A stretch of 64,000 nt of DNA from a virus. Where the stretch lies: the IMG/VR virus record IMGVR_UViG_3300006077_000002, positions 29,818 to 93,817 of that record; one strand, written 5' to 3'. Of this stretch, positions 1 through 10,705 are shown one piece after another (position 1 is the stretch's first letter; each line of letters begins with the position of its first letter). Below the pieces are notes generated by a model. The model was given only the letters and a program-made list of their open reading frames with translations, made no database searches and was not told where the DNA came from. Made by a program: the position numbers and the translations under genes.

Positions 1-2620
1 CAGATAAGACAAAACGATAAGAGATATTGGTACCAACTTCAGGTACCCATACTCTAACTTCTTTAATCCAACCATTCTTTGTCAACGTATATTGATGTCC
101 TGAATATACAGAAGAGACATTGTCCAGTGTTGAAAACTGAGGGTCCTCTGTAGGTATAGCGAACTCTGGTGTTCCACTAGGTTGAGGAGCAGGTCTATCA
201 GAGGTATCTTTGTTAGCTACCATAGACCATGCACCATCTAGCACAGTGTCATTCTTAAGGTATGAACCAGTTGTCCAGTAACCTTTCCATTGCATACGCT
301 CTGCATCTCCTGCCGCCATAGCTGTTGCTGTGGCTGTACTTACAGGTTTGTCTAGGTCAGCTGTGTTATCAACATTACCAAGACCAACTTGTGCTTGAGT
401 TACAGCATGTGGGTTATTTGTTGCTCCATTATGACTTGTTACAACTACCCCAATATTCCCAATATCAGTAGTGTTAGTGCCAATATTAGTTGTATTAGTT
501 GCAATATTGGTTGCATTAGTTCCTATGTTAGTTGCATTAGTTCCTATGTCTGTGGTATTAGTTGCAATATTAGTTGCATTAGTTCCTATGGCTGTGGTGT
601 TGTTACCTATGGCAGTTGTATTAGTATTAACATCTGCCTGTACATTGCCAATAGCTGTTGCTGTGGCAGTACTAACTGGCTTGTCTAGGTCAGCTGTGTT
701 ATCAACACTACTAAGACCAACATCTCCTTTGGCAAGTACTACATCTCCTGTACGTCCAGCAACGCTAGTTACAGGGTGAACAATGGCACCAACTGCAGCG
801 GCAATAGACGTATTAATTTTTGTAGAACTCCAAGTCTTATCAGAGACAGTAGAATTATCTGCGATAATACCAGTAAGTCTTGCATCAACTCTTGCATCTG
901 TATAGTATAGATTAAGAGCACCTTCATTGATATCATCAGAACCAAGGACTACTGCACCAACCTTACCATTAACTGAGTCTACAGCATTAGTAGAACCAAA
1001 GCGTTCAAATTGTGTTCCATTATGGATAACATCATCACCCTCTGAAAATACAATTGAGCCTGAGCCTAAATCTTGAGTACCTGCAGTAGTGACTTTATAG
1101 AAGTCACCATTTGACCCAGTATTGTCAGCGATTGCTGGTGTATTAGTATTAGCATCCCATCCACCTTTATAGGTCAATGAACCTGAAACAATAGCATCAA
1201 TCTTAGCTGAACTATACAGTGTAGTTGTGCTTGATACAGTATCTTTAATAGCTGCTTGTATTCGTGCATCTGCTCTAGCATCTGTAAAGTACAAGTTAAC
1301 ACTCTCAGCAATATCAGATGAGTCAAGAGTTACAACACCAGTCTCACCATTAACTGAAGTAACACCTAGTTGGTCAGGTGCAAGCCAAGTACGAGTCCCT
1401 AAGTTATCTGAGATAAGTACATAGTTAGCACCTGCAGGGTTACCAAGTGAGTTCTCTTTACCAGCCAATGCCGTAACAGTAGCAGTACTAATTGGCTTAT
1501 CCAAGTCAGCTGTGTTGTCTACGTTCTCAAGACCTAGCTGAGTCTTAGTAACACCATGAGGATTACTTACATCAGCTACATGATTTGAGATAGCTGTAGT
1601 GTTATTCTGAACAGGAGTGTCATTATACACAGTATCTGTAAATAATGCACCTGTAGGAACAGATGTTTCCACAGTAAGTCCATTAACTTTTTCTGCGTCA
1701 TCCACGACACCACTATCATTAGTATCATAAGCAGCCTTAGACATATCTCCAAAACCACTTGTAGCTAGTTCATTTTCAGTAACAAGTTTATTCGTAAGGG
1801 TTACTGCACTGGCAGTATCAGCATCTTTCAATACATCACTATCATCATATACAGTATCAGTGAATAATGCACCTGCAGGTACAGCAGTTTCTACTGTTAA
1901 GTTATTTACTTTCTCTGCGTTGTCAACAATACCACTTAGGTTAGTATCATATACAGACTTCTGCATAGCATCAGCAGCATTAGCCTGAGTAAGAATTTTA
2001 TTAGTTGGAGTTACTGGGCTTACGGTATCCGAATCTTTCAGCACAGCTGAATCATCATAAATAGTATCAGTAAATACTGCACCAGAAGGGACAGCAGTTT
2101 GAACTGTCAAACCATTAACTTTCTCTGAGTCATCAACAGTACCACTATTGTTCTGGTCGTAAACAGCCTTAGTCATATCTCCAGTTCCTGCAGTGGTAAT
2201 CTCAGCCATTGTAGCAACTTTATTAGAAGATGTAACAGGACTTTGAGTATCTGCATCTTTCAATACATCAGAGTCATCATAGACAGTATCAGTAAATACT
2301 GCACCCGCAGGGACATTGGTAAGTACCTGACTATCATCCACCTTACCATCAAAAGAATTCTGAAGGTCAACCTGTGTTGTGATATCACCTAGGATTGCTC
2401 CCCAATAAGTACCACCAATATTAGAGTCTACGAACTCCATACCTTGACCATCAATAGTTACTACAGGAACTTGTCCTGGAGTACCAAGAGTAAGCGGAGT
2501 GTCTGTAAGGTCTACAAAAGCACCAGCTTTAAGTATAGGCCCAGCTACAACTGTAGTTGCTACTGTAAGGTCTTCAACTGTTACTTTTCCATTTTGCTCT
2601 TCTATTACTATAGTGCTCAT
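1..2620 (-). CDS. Tail fibre-type repeat protein, C-terminus beyond the window
   Basis: About 873 residues are visible; the frame stays open to the left edge. The start ATG at 2620 overlaps the stop of the upstream gene (ATGA). From about residue 100 to 335 there are four repeats of about 73 residues, each holding a VPAGAVFTDTVYDDS-like segment. Three DNTADLDKPVSTAT-like motifs follow, as seen in many phage fibre proteins. Between about positions 650 and 440 the protein is a run of polar heptads (IGTNATN, IATNTTN) that suits a trimeric coiled-coil shaft. Known of such proteins: they build trimeric tail fibres that contact the host surface. The receptor-binding tip is probably beyond the window. 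It is the last visible gene of the leftward tail operon. Confidence 0.75.
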   Translation of the reverse strand, partial: MSTIVIEEQNGKVTVEDLTVATTVVAGPILKAGAFVDLTDTPLTLGTPGQVPVVTIDGQGMEFVDSNIGGTYWGAILGDITTQVDLQNSFDGKVDDSQVLTNVPAGAVFTDTVYDDSDVLKDADTQSPVTSSNKVATMAEITTAGTGDMTKAVYDQNNSGTVDDSEKVNGLTVQTAVPSGAVFTDTIYDDSAVLKDSDTVSPVTPTNKILTQANAADAMQKSVYDTNLSGIVDNAEKVNNLTVETAVPAGALFTDTVYDDSDVLKDADTASAVTLTNKLVTENELATSGFGDMSKAAYDTNDSGVVDDAEKVNGLTVETSVPTGALFTDTVYNDTPVQNNTTAISNHVADVSNPHGVTKTQLGLENVDNTADLDKPISTATVTALAGKENSLGNPAGANYVLISDNLGTRTWLAPDQLGVTSVNGETGVVTLDSSDIAESVNLYFTDARADARIQAAIKDTVSSTTTLYSSAKIDAIVSGSLTYKGGWDANTNTPAIADNTGSNGDFYKVTTAGTQDLGSGSIVFSEGDDVIHNGTQFERFGSTNAVDSVNGKVGAVVLGSDDINEGALNLYYTDARVDARLTGIIADNSTVSDKTWSSTKINTSIAAAVGAIVHPVTSVAGRTGDVVLAKGDVGLSSVDNTADLDKPVSTATATAIGNVQADVNTNTTAIGNNTTAIGTNATNIATNTTDIGTNATNIGTNATNIATNTTNIGTNTTDIGNIGVVVTSHNGATNNPHAVTQAQVGLGNVDNTADLDKPVSTATATAMAAGDAERMQWKGYWTTGSYLKNDTVLDGAWSMVANKDTSDRPAPQPSGTPEFAIPTEDPQFSTLDNVSSVYSGHQYTLTKNGWIKEVRVWVPEVGTNISYRFVLS

Positions 2621-2931
2621 ACTTTTCTCTCCACATCCACGTCACCTCTAAGGATACGTGTAGTTGTAGCTCCAAGTGTATAGTCTGCTTGGTAAGTACC
2701 ACACAGTCCATCATACACCTGAGTCTCATCAATATTAAACGTAATTGAGTTTCCATTTACAGAACCAACTACGTTAAGAATAGAGGTAAGAAACTTAATT
2801 CTTAACTCTGCGGTAGCTCCAGTAAGGTCTACTGGTAATCCATCATCATCCAATATACTAAAGACGATACGATAATCCGTTCCCTCTTGAATACATAAGT
2901 TGTATGTTGGTAAATCACATGTTGTTGCCAT
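2617..2931 (-). CDS. Small tail/baseplate-type protein with Ig-like fold pattern
   Basis: 104 residues. The pattern of a leading strand, then DDDGLPVDLTGATAELRI, resembles the beta-sandwich domain found at the N-terminus of BppU-like baseplate proteins and in other small phage tail proteins; this is a resemblance only. It has a strong ribosome-binding site (AAGGAGG) before the ATG and overlaps the following fibre gene by 4 nt, so the two are probably translated together. It may join the fibre encoded downstream to the tail tip. Function is inferred from position and fold pattern. Confidence 0.6.
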   Translation of the reverse strand: MATTCDLPTYNLCIQEGTDYRIVFSILDDDGLPVDLTGATAELRIKFLTSILNVVGSVNGNSITFNIDETQVYDGLCGTYQADYTLGATTTRILRGDVDVERKV

Positions 2932-2951
2932 TTTATCCTCCTAAGGATGTG

Positions 2952-2969
2952 CTAGGGTTGCAGCCCTAG
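2952..2969 (-). terminator. Short hairpin between two tail fibre genes
   Basis: Perfect 6-bp stem CTAGGG/CCCTAG with a 6-nt loop, in the 49-nt gap after the 1193-residue fibre gene. There is no T run after it on the minus strand, so it may stabilise or punctuate the mRNA rather than end transcription. Confidence 0.35.
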
Positions 2970-2980
2970 TTAATTGTTTG

Positions 2981-5900
2981 CTATCCTACTTTCGTGATAA
3001 CCATTGCACAAGAGCCGCTATCTACATCCATTCGGTCATCATTTGTATTATACACGCTGGTCATAGTAAGTTCAACTCCAGCTGTGAAGTACTTTCTATT
3101 AGTAGCTGATGCAGGAACATATGTCCATCCAGTAGGAGTTACAGAATTATCTCTGCCAACACTCTCAACATGAACTATTCTTGTGCTCCCATCTTGTACA
3201 ATAGTAGCATCGGTAAGTCCAACAGTAGCAGAAATATGTCTAAAAATAGCTCTAAGTTCTACCTCATATATTCCATCAACTGGGATGGTATAGATAGTTC
3301 TAGCAGCATTGAAACCACCTGCTGTATCCTCTAACTGTGCAGGAGAGAATGTAATAGGTGTTGAAGTGTGGTCATATACTTTGGCATAGAATCTAATAGC
3401 TGGTGTAGCTCCGCCAGGAACTTCCGTCCATAGACCATCTTGCCTTGCATATTGTTTAGTATCAACTGGGGCTTCTAAGAAACCACCAACAGCTGTATCA
3501 GTTGCATCAGGTACTAGTAAACCATTTTGCTGATACCCAGGAATTATATCAGGAGCTCCACCCATTACTCCATACTTATAAGAATATATATTACCTTGAG
3601 CCAATGTGATTGGGGCAAAAAGTGTAAAGGTATTAGTTACCACACCATTCTTATCATAAAATGCTATACTATCTATGGTGGCTGACGAGTCTGCCTTAAA
3701 TGCAAAGATAATATCAGCAAGTATATTGGAGGCAAGGTCATTTGTAGAGTTAACATCCAGCAACCCTGGTGAAGTTCCTTCCATAACTGTTTGGTCATAA
3801 GGGACAATAGATGCTGCAGAAAAGATAGAAGCTACATCATGTAACACATCATATCCTATAGTGGTAACTTCGCTCCACGCACCATCTTGCCGTGCATACT
3901 GTTTAGTATCAACTGGGGCATCAGATAAGACATGTGCATCCACATACTCCTTAGTAGTTAATGCTTTCGTATCTACAATCTCTGCAAGTACAGAAGATTC
4001 AGCATAGACTTGACCATCATCATCCACTCTCAGAGCATTACTTCTGTTAACTTCATTGGAACCATTACCAACTTCAAATAACGCATTTGCTGAAACATTA
4101 TTATACTCACCAACAGCAAGCCCATTTTCTCTTGCTATATTAATACCAGTACCTAAGGCTGTGGAGTCAAAGGCATTTTCTCGTGCAATATACAATTGGT
4201 TTTTACTTTGGTAAAAGCTATAATATTGTAAGTCAGGAAAAAATCTAAGTTGTCTAGTTAGCCCACCAGAATATTGGTATGCCACTACATACTCACTACT
4301 CATTGGGAGTATTCCATTAATACTTATAGCCTCAGAGTATACTACCTCTGCTGCAAGTAAAGCACTATTAGTATTCACTTTAATTATTTTAAGAGTAGCG
4401 TTACTTCCATTTGCAAATGTAGTGTAGAAATACCCATCATCAGAAATGTAACCATTAGCTCTTTCCCAAGTATATTGGTCCTCTTCTGCTTTTTGAAAAT
4501 TAGTAAAATCAGTATCTGACTTAGCTATCCAAGACCTAAATATTGCATAGTTTGCACCACCATAATAAATTTGCCCATTACCATATGCTAGACATGTTAC
4601 TAAATCGAACTGAGTAGTCTCTCCTATATAGGTGAGAGAGTTATTACTTACATCATATTTCATAGATGCTAGTCCAACATTAGGCATACTTGAAACTATT
4701 ACAAACTCTGTACCCTGCATATAAGATACAAAAGTTCTAGCTGAAAGGTCCATAGTCCCTGTAAATCCTAGAGAGTTTGCAGTAGAACTTAGTATGGTGA
4801 ACAGCAGAGTTCTTGTAGTTGCAGTGATATTATACTCTGAAACTTCTATACCACCAGCACTATAATTCCCCTGAAATACATAGAATATATTAGGGTCATC
4901 TGAAGCACAAGCACTAACAGATGAAGTAGATGAGCCAGGCATACCTAACCATTGTGCAACAATGGTTTCTCCACCATCATCAGTAACAAGTATATCTAGT
5001 GTACTTGTACCAGCTGGAAATATTGACCTACCAAGAGAGTCAATACTTCCACTCTGCTTTTCTGATATAACATTGAAACCATATCCTGGGTCTTTAATCT
5101 CAGGTGGTCTAGTGGTAGAAGTGTTCTTAGAGAACACACCAATATCTGCATCAATACCTTCGGTAACTGGAAGCTCAGACCAATCAGCATCTTTACGAAC
5201 ATACTGCTTACCATCTATAGGAGCTTCCTCCATCACACTAGAATCCACGTAGTCAACTACTGGCTGTGCAACAGATGAGAACCATACATCTGGTATAGGA
5301 AATCTTAATAATCTTTTTTCTCCATTATCTGGAACATAAAGAGTGGTAGAGTTTACCACAGCACCTATTGGATAGTAATTACCTGTAGGAGAGTGTGGCA
5401 ACATAAAGTACTCAGTGTTGGTGTGCAGGTTATATAATGTGCTACTACACTCATCACTGCATGAATATCTACCAATTCCTACAATATCATTATCATTAAT
5501 ACTTACACGGAATCCAAAGTATGTGCCTCTACCATTTTTATTATATATTGTTTTGTGGAGAGAACCATCAGAGATATTGTATACATCTACCTTTCCAATG
5601 TTACTAGTAGTTCCATCCCAATAATTAGACATCCCGATAATTATGAAATTCTCATTAGAATCCATACTACTAATAGAGTTATAGTCCCTAGGTATCTCAT
5701 ATAATAGATTACCTTGAAGGTCAAAAACGTACACAATATAATTACCTATGTCAGTTATAACAATACGAGTTTCTGTAATACTAGCATGAGACCCAAAAGA
5801 AGAAGAGCTGCTTGCAGGTTTACTAAAAGAACTTCTAATAGTTCCATCCATATTGTACAAGTAAGTATCTGCACCCCTGCTAGTAACAAGAATAGTGTCA

Positions 5901-6562
5901 GAATTCATGGATAGGTCCTCTGCAAAGTAAGAGGTGATACCAGCAGGTCTTGGAACTTTTGTAAGAGTAGTAGTAGCTAGATTCCATAAATAGAATTCAA
6001 CATCATTAAATCCAGCAGCTGTAGCATATTGTCCTCCAGTAGCTACCCTTTCTCCAATGCCTGTACCAGAACCGTCGTCATAACCAGTTACTAAAGTATT
6101 AGTAGCAACATCATAAATCTTTACATCATTATAATCATCTGTACCTGTAATATAATAAAGGTCAGAAGCATCACAACTCTCAGCATACACATCAATTCTA
6201 CTAGTAACTCCTTGGACATACCCAGTAGTGTCAGGGTTTCTTGGTAAAATACTTGCTGACTCCAATGATTCTAATGATAGTTGTACATTAACATCTGTGT
6301 CAGAAAGTATGTCTCCAGAAAAACCAGCAGTGTCTGTAGAAACAGCAGCCGCAGTAACCTCTAAAGGTTCCCATTCTTTCCCTTGTCTTACATACATATC
6401 ACCATCATCAGGTGCTTCTTCTAGACCATCACCAGCGGCATTATCAACGTAACTCTTCGTAGCAATACTATCATCCCCAGTTGGGGCATAACCAACTGGT
6501 AGTTCTGGATTGTCTGAAGTGAGTGCTAGTTTTGCAATCTCAGCTATACTTTTGTTATTCAT
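2981..6562 (-). CDS. Large tail fibre / receptor-binding protein with propeller-like regions and a C1q-like tip
   Basis: 1193 residues. Four copies of a short module with the pattern A-P-x-D-x-x-x-Y-x-R-x-x-x-x-W are spread along the chain (for example APIDGKQYVRKDADW), a motif seen in phage fibres as a linker between domains. The stretch between the first two copies (about residues 110-430) has repeated beta-blade segments (FGSHASITETRIVIT, VYVFDLQGNLLYEI) that suggest a beta-propeller; a second such region lies at about 480-790. The last 130 residues (AKVYDHTSTPITFSPAQL, then TIYTIPVDGIYEVELRAIF) resemble the jelly-roll C1q/TNF fold. I infer a host-contact protein. Start ATG at 6562; the gap to the upstream fibre gene is 9 nt. 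Confidence 0.7.
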   Translation of the reverse strand: MNNKSIAEIAKLALTSDNPELPVGYAPTGDDSIATKSYVDNAAGDGLEEAPDDGDMYVRQGKEWEPLEVTAAAVSTDTAGFSGDILSDTDVNVQLSLESLESASILPRNPDTTGYVQGVTSRIDVYAESCDASDLYYITGTDDYNDVKIYDVATNTLVTGYDDGSGTGIGERVATGGQYATAAGFNDVEFYLWNLATTTLTKVPRPAGITSYFAEDLSMNSDTILVTSRGADTYLYNMDGTIRSSFSKPASSSSSFGSHASITETRIVITDIGNYIVYVFDLQGNLLYEIPRDYNSISSMDSNENFIIIGMSNYWDGTTSNIGKVDVYNISDGSLHKTIYNKNGRGTYFGFRVSINDNDIVGIGRYSCSDECSSTLYNLHTNTEYFMLPHSPTGNYYPIGAVVNSTTLYVPDNGEKRLLRFPIPDVWFSSVAQPVVDYVDSSVMEEAPIDGKQYVRKDADWSELPVTEGIDADIGVFSKNTSTTRPPEIKDPGYGFNVISEKQSGSIDSLGRSIFPAGTSTLDILVTDDGGETIVAQWLGMPGSSTSSVSACASDDPNIFYVFQGNYSAGGIEVSEYNITATTRTLLFTILSSTANSLGFTGTMDLSARTFVSYMQGTEFVIVSSMPNVGLASMKYDVSNNSLTYIGETTQFDLVTCLAYGNGQIYYGGANYAIFRSWIAKSDTDFTNFQKAEEDQYTWERANGYISDDGYFYTTFANGSNATLKIIKVNTNSALLAAEVVYSEAISINGILPMSSEYVVAYQYSGGLTRQLRFFPDLQYYSFYQSKNQLYIARENAFDSTALGTGINIARENGLAVGEYNNVSANALFEVGNGSNEVNRSNALRVDDDGQVYAESSVLAEIVDTKALTTKEYVDAHVLSDAPVDTKQYARQDGAWSEVTTIGYDVLHDVASIFSAASIVPYDQTVMEGTSPGLLDVNSTNDLASNILADIIFAFKADSSATIDSIAFYDKNGVVTNTFTLFAPITLAQGNIYSYKYGVMGGAPDIIPGYQQNGLLVPDATDTAVGGFLEAPVDTKQYARQDGLWTEVPGGATPAIRFYAKVYDHTSTPITFSPAQLEDTAGGFNAARTIYTIPVDGIYEVELRAIFRHISATVGLTDATIVQDGSTRIVHVESVGRDNSVTPTGWTYVPASATNRKYFTAGVELTMTSVYNTNDDRMDVDSGSCAMVITKVG

Positions 6563-6571
6563 ATCAACTCC

Positions 6572-9541
6572 TTAAAGTGTTGCTTTGTATCTATAGAATG
6601 TTCCGCCTAAGCTCACAAACATATATGTCCCATCTTCGCTAAAAGATAGAGAGTATAATGGGGAAGTTCCATATTCAGAGTGCCAACTATTTCCAGAGTA
6701 AGACATTCCATTAGTTACATCAAATGGATTCGTAAGTGAGTATTCATATACTCTATCATCATCATATCCACCGATAAAAAGTTTAGTTCCATCAAGATTA
6801 AATGCCATGTTCTCCATCCATAAATCTTGAGGTCCTACGTTGTAGCTACCTTCAGCAACCTTTCCTAACAACGTCCAAGGAGTTGGTAGGTGGAATTGAT
6901 GAATAAGAGCACTTGAAGAAAGTAGTTCTAGTACATACACCTTAGTACCATCTCTATTAAAGATAAGTCCTCCAGGCATGAAACCAGTACTGACCCAGAA
7001 GTCTTCTTGGTAGAATGCATCAGCTCCCGCAAAAGACCAAGCATCTGTAAGCTCAATAGTTAGTACTCTATCAGGGTCAGCATTAAGTCCTGTATTAGTT
7101 CCTACAAAACATTTCTTTCCATCAGCTGACATAAAGATTCCTCTAGGTCCCTGAGAGTAACTTACAATGGAAATAGAATTTCCTGAGTACGTCATCGTGG
7201 TCAAGTCCCAAGGAGTAGTTAAGTTATACTGTCTGACATAATCACCATCAGCGTCAACCAAAAACATACGGAGTCCATCAGGTCTCCATACATGTTGCAG
7301 TGGTTGGACAGCAGGTGATAAAGACCCTGTCTGTTGAGAAGGACCAGTTGCAGATAGTTCCCACCCAATAACAGGAGGAGCATAATTAGTTGCATACTCT
7401 AATAATATGGTATCTGCAGTTGCTGCAGTATATCTAAATACATCAATAGCTCCACCTCCAGAAGTAAGTGTTGGCTGCCCTCCTTGAAGTTTAAAATCAT
7501 TATCAAATGTAACTGGATTATCTGCGTATGTTTGTCTAAGAGTAATTGTTCCAGTATCTCCAAGGGTCATTCCACTGGTTGTAATGGTTGTACTTTGGTC
7601 TATTGAAAAATCAAAGTAATTACCAAGAGAGCCATCAACTACTAGAGTTGGTGAACCACCATCCGTAACTACTCCACCTCCTGAAGAGCCTCCACCATCA
7701 AGTACCCAAGCACCATTAGTGTTGGTATAATATGTAGCAGTCTTTGCAACTCCTGGAGTTAATGTAAGAACTGCAGAAGAGCTAATAGAAGTCATTGTTG
7801 CTCCCACTGCATTTAGAAAAGTTACTGCAGCTGGGTCCATATCAGAGGTAATACTAACATTAAGTACTGGAGTTGCATTCTCATCAGTAATTTCATCTAC
7901 CTCTACCGTACTACCTGGAGTAAGTGTAAGAGATACACCATTAACTTCAATAGTAGCATCAATAAATTTATCAGTATTTAAGTCAGAGATTATAAATCCA
8001 AGACCAGACATAGGTCTTCCATCAGGTTCTCCAGCAACATCATACCCAATAAATACTAAATTAAAACTAGATTCATTTGGACTAGGAGAAATTGTTCCAG
8101 ATACAGGGGCAGCAGAAAAAGTAAGAGTACCATCACTTACATAGAAAGATGCAGGTTCTCCTACTATCTGAGCGTACCCTGAAGTGGTAACTGTTTCCTC
8201 TGGTGTGGATACTCCAGAAGTTATAAGTGCAAACTTATCTCCTGCAGTTGTTCCAGTAACAGGAATTAGTGTATCACCAGAATGTGTGACAACTTGTCTA
8301 GTCCAAGCTCCATCATACTTTGCGTATCTATCTGCAATTTTACCTACAGTACCACCAACATTAGTGACCTGCCCGTCAAAGCCATCTAGGTCATCAGGAG
8401 CTGTAGCACTCCAAACAACTGCATTACCTGAAGTTCCAAAAGTATCTTCAGCATACTTCTTTGTAATTAAGGCATTGTCCTCAGTGAACGTAGGATTAGG
8501 AGCAATAATCTCTCCAGATTGTCTAACCTCAATACCATTTTTATCTGCTAATGTATTACCTATACCAAGTACAAAAGCTGTACTGGCAGGGGGAGTGACA
8601 TTAAAATTTCCCAATACTGTTTGTGTGTGGTCATTATCTATAGATGCTGTAAGATGCTCACCCACCAATAAGGTGTTACCAGTGCTTGCAGTATTATAAT
8701 TACCAACAATAATAGAAGAAAAGTTTCCAGTGGTAGTTGTATTATTACTACCAAATACTGTAGCCAAACCTAAAGGTGTACTATTTGTGCTTCCAACTAC
8801 TGTGGAATGTATACCAACATCATTACCACTTCCAACAGCTATTGATGCTGAATTAGTAGTATTATTAACTCCATACATTATTGCAGAAATATTAGCACTA
8901 CCTATATATTCATTTGAAGAACCTATGGAAACACCAGAACCATTGGACATATCATTACTGTAACCAATAGCAACTACAGAAGTACCGTTAGAGTTTCCTG
9001 CAGTATTGCTTGAACCAATAGTAATAGCTTTTGAATTATTTGCTGTGTTGGCAGAGCCTACTGCAATAGTATCAGGAGCTAAGGCTGAACTACTATATCC
9101 CATAGCAATTGAATAATCACCAGCTGCAGTAGTATTTTGCCCACTAGAAAACGAATAGTCTCCTGTTGACCCTTGAGTTCCTGCAGAAGATTGTACTGAT
9201 AAGTCAACTGCACCGTTACCTATATCACCATGATTAGCTGCTAATTCTTGAACTAGCCTCCAACCGTAGCCTACACTATCATCAGAAATATAGTCTAATC
9301 CAGAACCTGTGCTTGATGTAGGAAGGGAAACCCATGCTGCATCTTTCCTTACATACTCAGTACCATCGCTTGGTGCTTCACCAATACCTGCTGCTGGCAT
9401 AGGAATCCATGTACCATTCTGTCTTACATATGGAGTATTGTCACTGATACTATCTTTTATAAATCCAGCATTAGTGACTACAGTTTCAATTGTCGGTGCA
9501 TCCTCCCCTAGGAGGACATCTGTTAAGTTAATAGTTGCCAT
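6572..9541 (-). CDS. Tail fibre protein with YadA-like head repeats and a C-terminal propeller-like domain
   Basis: 989 residues. The first 80 residues hold two linker motifs of the same type as the neighbouring fibre (TPYVRQNGTW, APSDGTEYVRKDAAW). Residues about 120-330 form short repeats rich in AxGYSN / AVGSxNT / TIGSSNT, the pattern of the YadA-like head (Hep_Hag) left-handed beta roll of trimeric adhesins. The last 240 residues have repeated blades such as HVWRPDGLRMFLVD, GIFMSADGKKCFVG and LIFNRDGTKVYVL, typical of a WD40/YVTN-like propeller. I infer a trimeric host-binding fibre. Start ATG at 9541. Confidence 0.7.
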   Translation of the reverse strand: MATINLTDVLLGEDAPTIETVVTNAGFIKDSISDNTPYVRQNGTWIPMPAAGIGEAPSDGTEYVRKDAAWVSLPTSSTGSGLDYISDDSVGYGWRLVQELAANHGDIGNGAVDLSVQSSAGTQGSTGDYSFSSGQNTTAAGDYSIAMGYSSSALAPDTIAVGSANTANNSKAITIGSSNTAGNSNGTSVVAIGYSNDMSNGSGVSIGSSNEYIGSANISAIMYGVNNTTNSASIAVGSGNDVGIHSTVVGSTNSTPLGLATVFGSNNTTTTGNFSSIIVGNYNTASTGNTLLVGEHLTASIDNDHTQTVLGNFNVTPPASTAFVLGIGNTLADKNGIEVRQSGEIIAPNPTFTEDNALITKKYAEDTFGTSGNAVVWSATAPDDLDGFDGQVTNVGGTVGKIADRYAKYDGAWTRQVVTHSGDTLIPVTGTTAGDKFALITSGVSTPEETVTTSGYAQIVGEPASFYVSDGTLTFSAAPVSGTISPSPNESSFNLVFIGYDVAGEPDGRPMSGLGFIISDLNTDKFIDATIEVNGVSLTLTPGSTVEVDEITDENATPVLNVSITSDMDPAAVTFLNAVGATMTSISSSAVLTLTPGVAKTATYYTNTNGAWVLDGGGSSGGGVVTDGGSPTLVVDGSLGNYFDFSIDQSTTITTSGMTLGDTGTITLRQTYADNPVTFDNDFKLQGGQPTLTSGGGAIDVFRYTAATADTILLEYATNYAPPVIGWELSATGPSQQTGSLSPAVQPLQHVWRPDGLRMFLVDADGDYVRQYNLTTPWDLTTMTYSGNSISIVSYSQGPRGIFMSADGKKCFVGTNTGLNADPDRVLTIELTDAWSFAGADAFYQEDFWVSTGFMPGGLIFNRDGTKVYVLELLSSSALIHQFHLPTPWTLLGKVAEGSYNVGPQDLWMENMAFNLDGTKLFIGGYDDDRVYEYSLTNPFDVTNGMSYSGNSWHSEYGTSPLYSLSFSEDGTYMFVSLGGTFYRYKATL

Positions 9542-9565
9542 AAGGCTCCTTTTTAAATAATCCCA

Positions 9566-10705
9566 TTAGGGGCTTGGAGTTACCACAATGTTCCCATTGT
9601 TTGTAACAATTCTTGTAAACGCATCATTTACAACATATAGTAGCTGAGGTGCTAAAGTATTACTACGAGCTTTTCTCATCTCAAAGGTAGCAGTAACTAC
9701 GTACCTACCAAAACCAGCAGCTTTGGCAGAGTATCTTCCTATAAACTTAAATAAGTAGGTGTTGTAGTCAATGATAAACCAGTCAGCTTTAAATAGTGAC
9801 ATACCATTATTACATATATCCTCATAAAAATATCTAAACTTCATCATATCATCTCTATCCGCCATAAGAAATGTCAGAGTGACAATAGGATTAGCCCCAA
9901 ATCTTTCAACTTGGTACGGAGCTATTAGCCCAGCTTCCTTAGTTGCTGCGTCAGAAGATTTAAAAGACGCAGAAGAGTAATTAGGTGCTCCTAATTCTTC
10001 AGGATATTTTTTAGGAAGTACTTCTGCAGAACTCATATTAAAAAGAATATCTACTTCTTCTGAAGTTATAGCCCTATTAAAGATTCTAAGTGTTTGTACT
10101 TGAGCTCCACTACCACTAAAGGCATTTCGTATCTCAAATATAGGAGTAATTCCAGAGTTAGGTGAAGGATTCCAATCTCCTAACTGCCGATAGGTAGCGT
10201 CACTTCCTATATAGGCCCTATAGAATCCATCATCGGTATATGATACTGCTATTGCATAGTCACCTGCAGGATTACCAGTAGACGAGAAGCTTTGGAAAGT
10301 TCCATCTCCCCAACAACTTATGTCTATAGTCCCTACAGTATTATTAGTTACTCTAATACCATGACTTGCTTGTGAGTTAAACAATGTAGCTGCTGCAGAA
10401 TTTGTTAGACTTACTACCATAAAATAAGAAACAGCAACACTATTAGGGGTAGTAGGATATCCTAAGAATCCAGGAGTTGAAACATCTACAACAACCTTTT
10501 GTGAATCAGCTATTGAGTTATATCTTAAATCTATTGAATCTCCGTATGCTCCAGGAGCATACTTAATATCTTCTTCTGGAATAGGTACACCATACCCATC
10601 AGTTACTCCACCCATGCCAGAGAAAATATCTTTACCATTCTCAAACATAGGAATATAGAATATCTGAGAGGCATCATTAAATGGGTTATTTGTATCTCTA
10701 AGCAT
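9566..10705 (-). CDS. Tail protein: LamG-like N-terminus joined to a minor tail domain
   Basis: 379 residues. The first 230 residues resemble a concanavalin-like (LamG) beta sandwich, a common carbohydrate-binding fold in phage tails (VAVSYFMVVSLTN, YAIAVSYTDDGFYRAYIG, VQTLRIFNRAITSEEV). The last 120 residues match the pattern of the whole next protein upstream: F-R-x-F-Y-E, then a glycine, L-F/S-F-x-A-x-W, then a Y-V/K-x-x-x-x-E-x-x-x-R end. So this looks like that protein with a sugar-binding domain added. Overlaps its upstream neighbour by 8 nt. Confidence 0.55.
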   Translation of the reverse strand: MLRDTNNPFNDASQIFYIPMFENGKDIFSGMGGVTDGYGVPIPEEDIKYAPGAYGDSIDLRYNSIADSQKVVVDVSTPGFLGYPTTPNSVAVSYFMVVSLTNSAAATLFNSQASHGIRVTNNTVGTIDISCWGDGTFQSFSSTGNPAGDYAIAVSYTDDGFYRAYIGSDATYRQLGDWNPSPNSGITPIFEIRNAFSGSGAQVQTLRIFNRAITSEEVDILFNMSSAEVLPKKYPEELGAPNYSSASFKSSDAATKEAGLIAPYQVERFGANPIVTLTFLMADRDDMMKFRYFYEDICNNGMSLFKADWFIIDYNTYLFKFIGRYSAKAAGFGRYVVTATFEMRKARSNTLAPQLLYVVNDAFTRIVTNNGNIVVTPSP

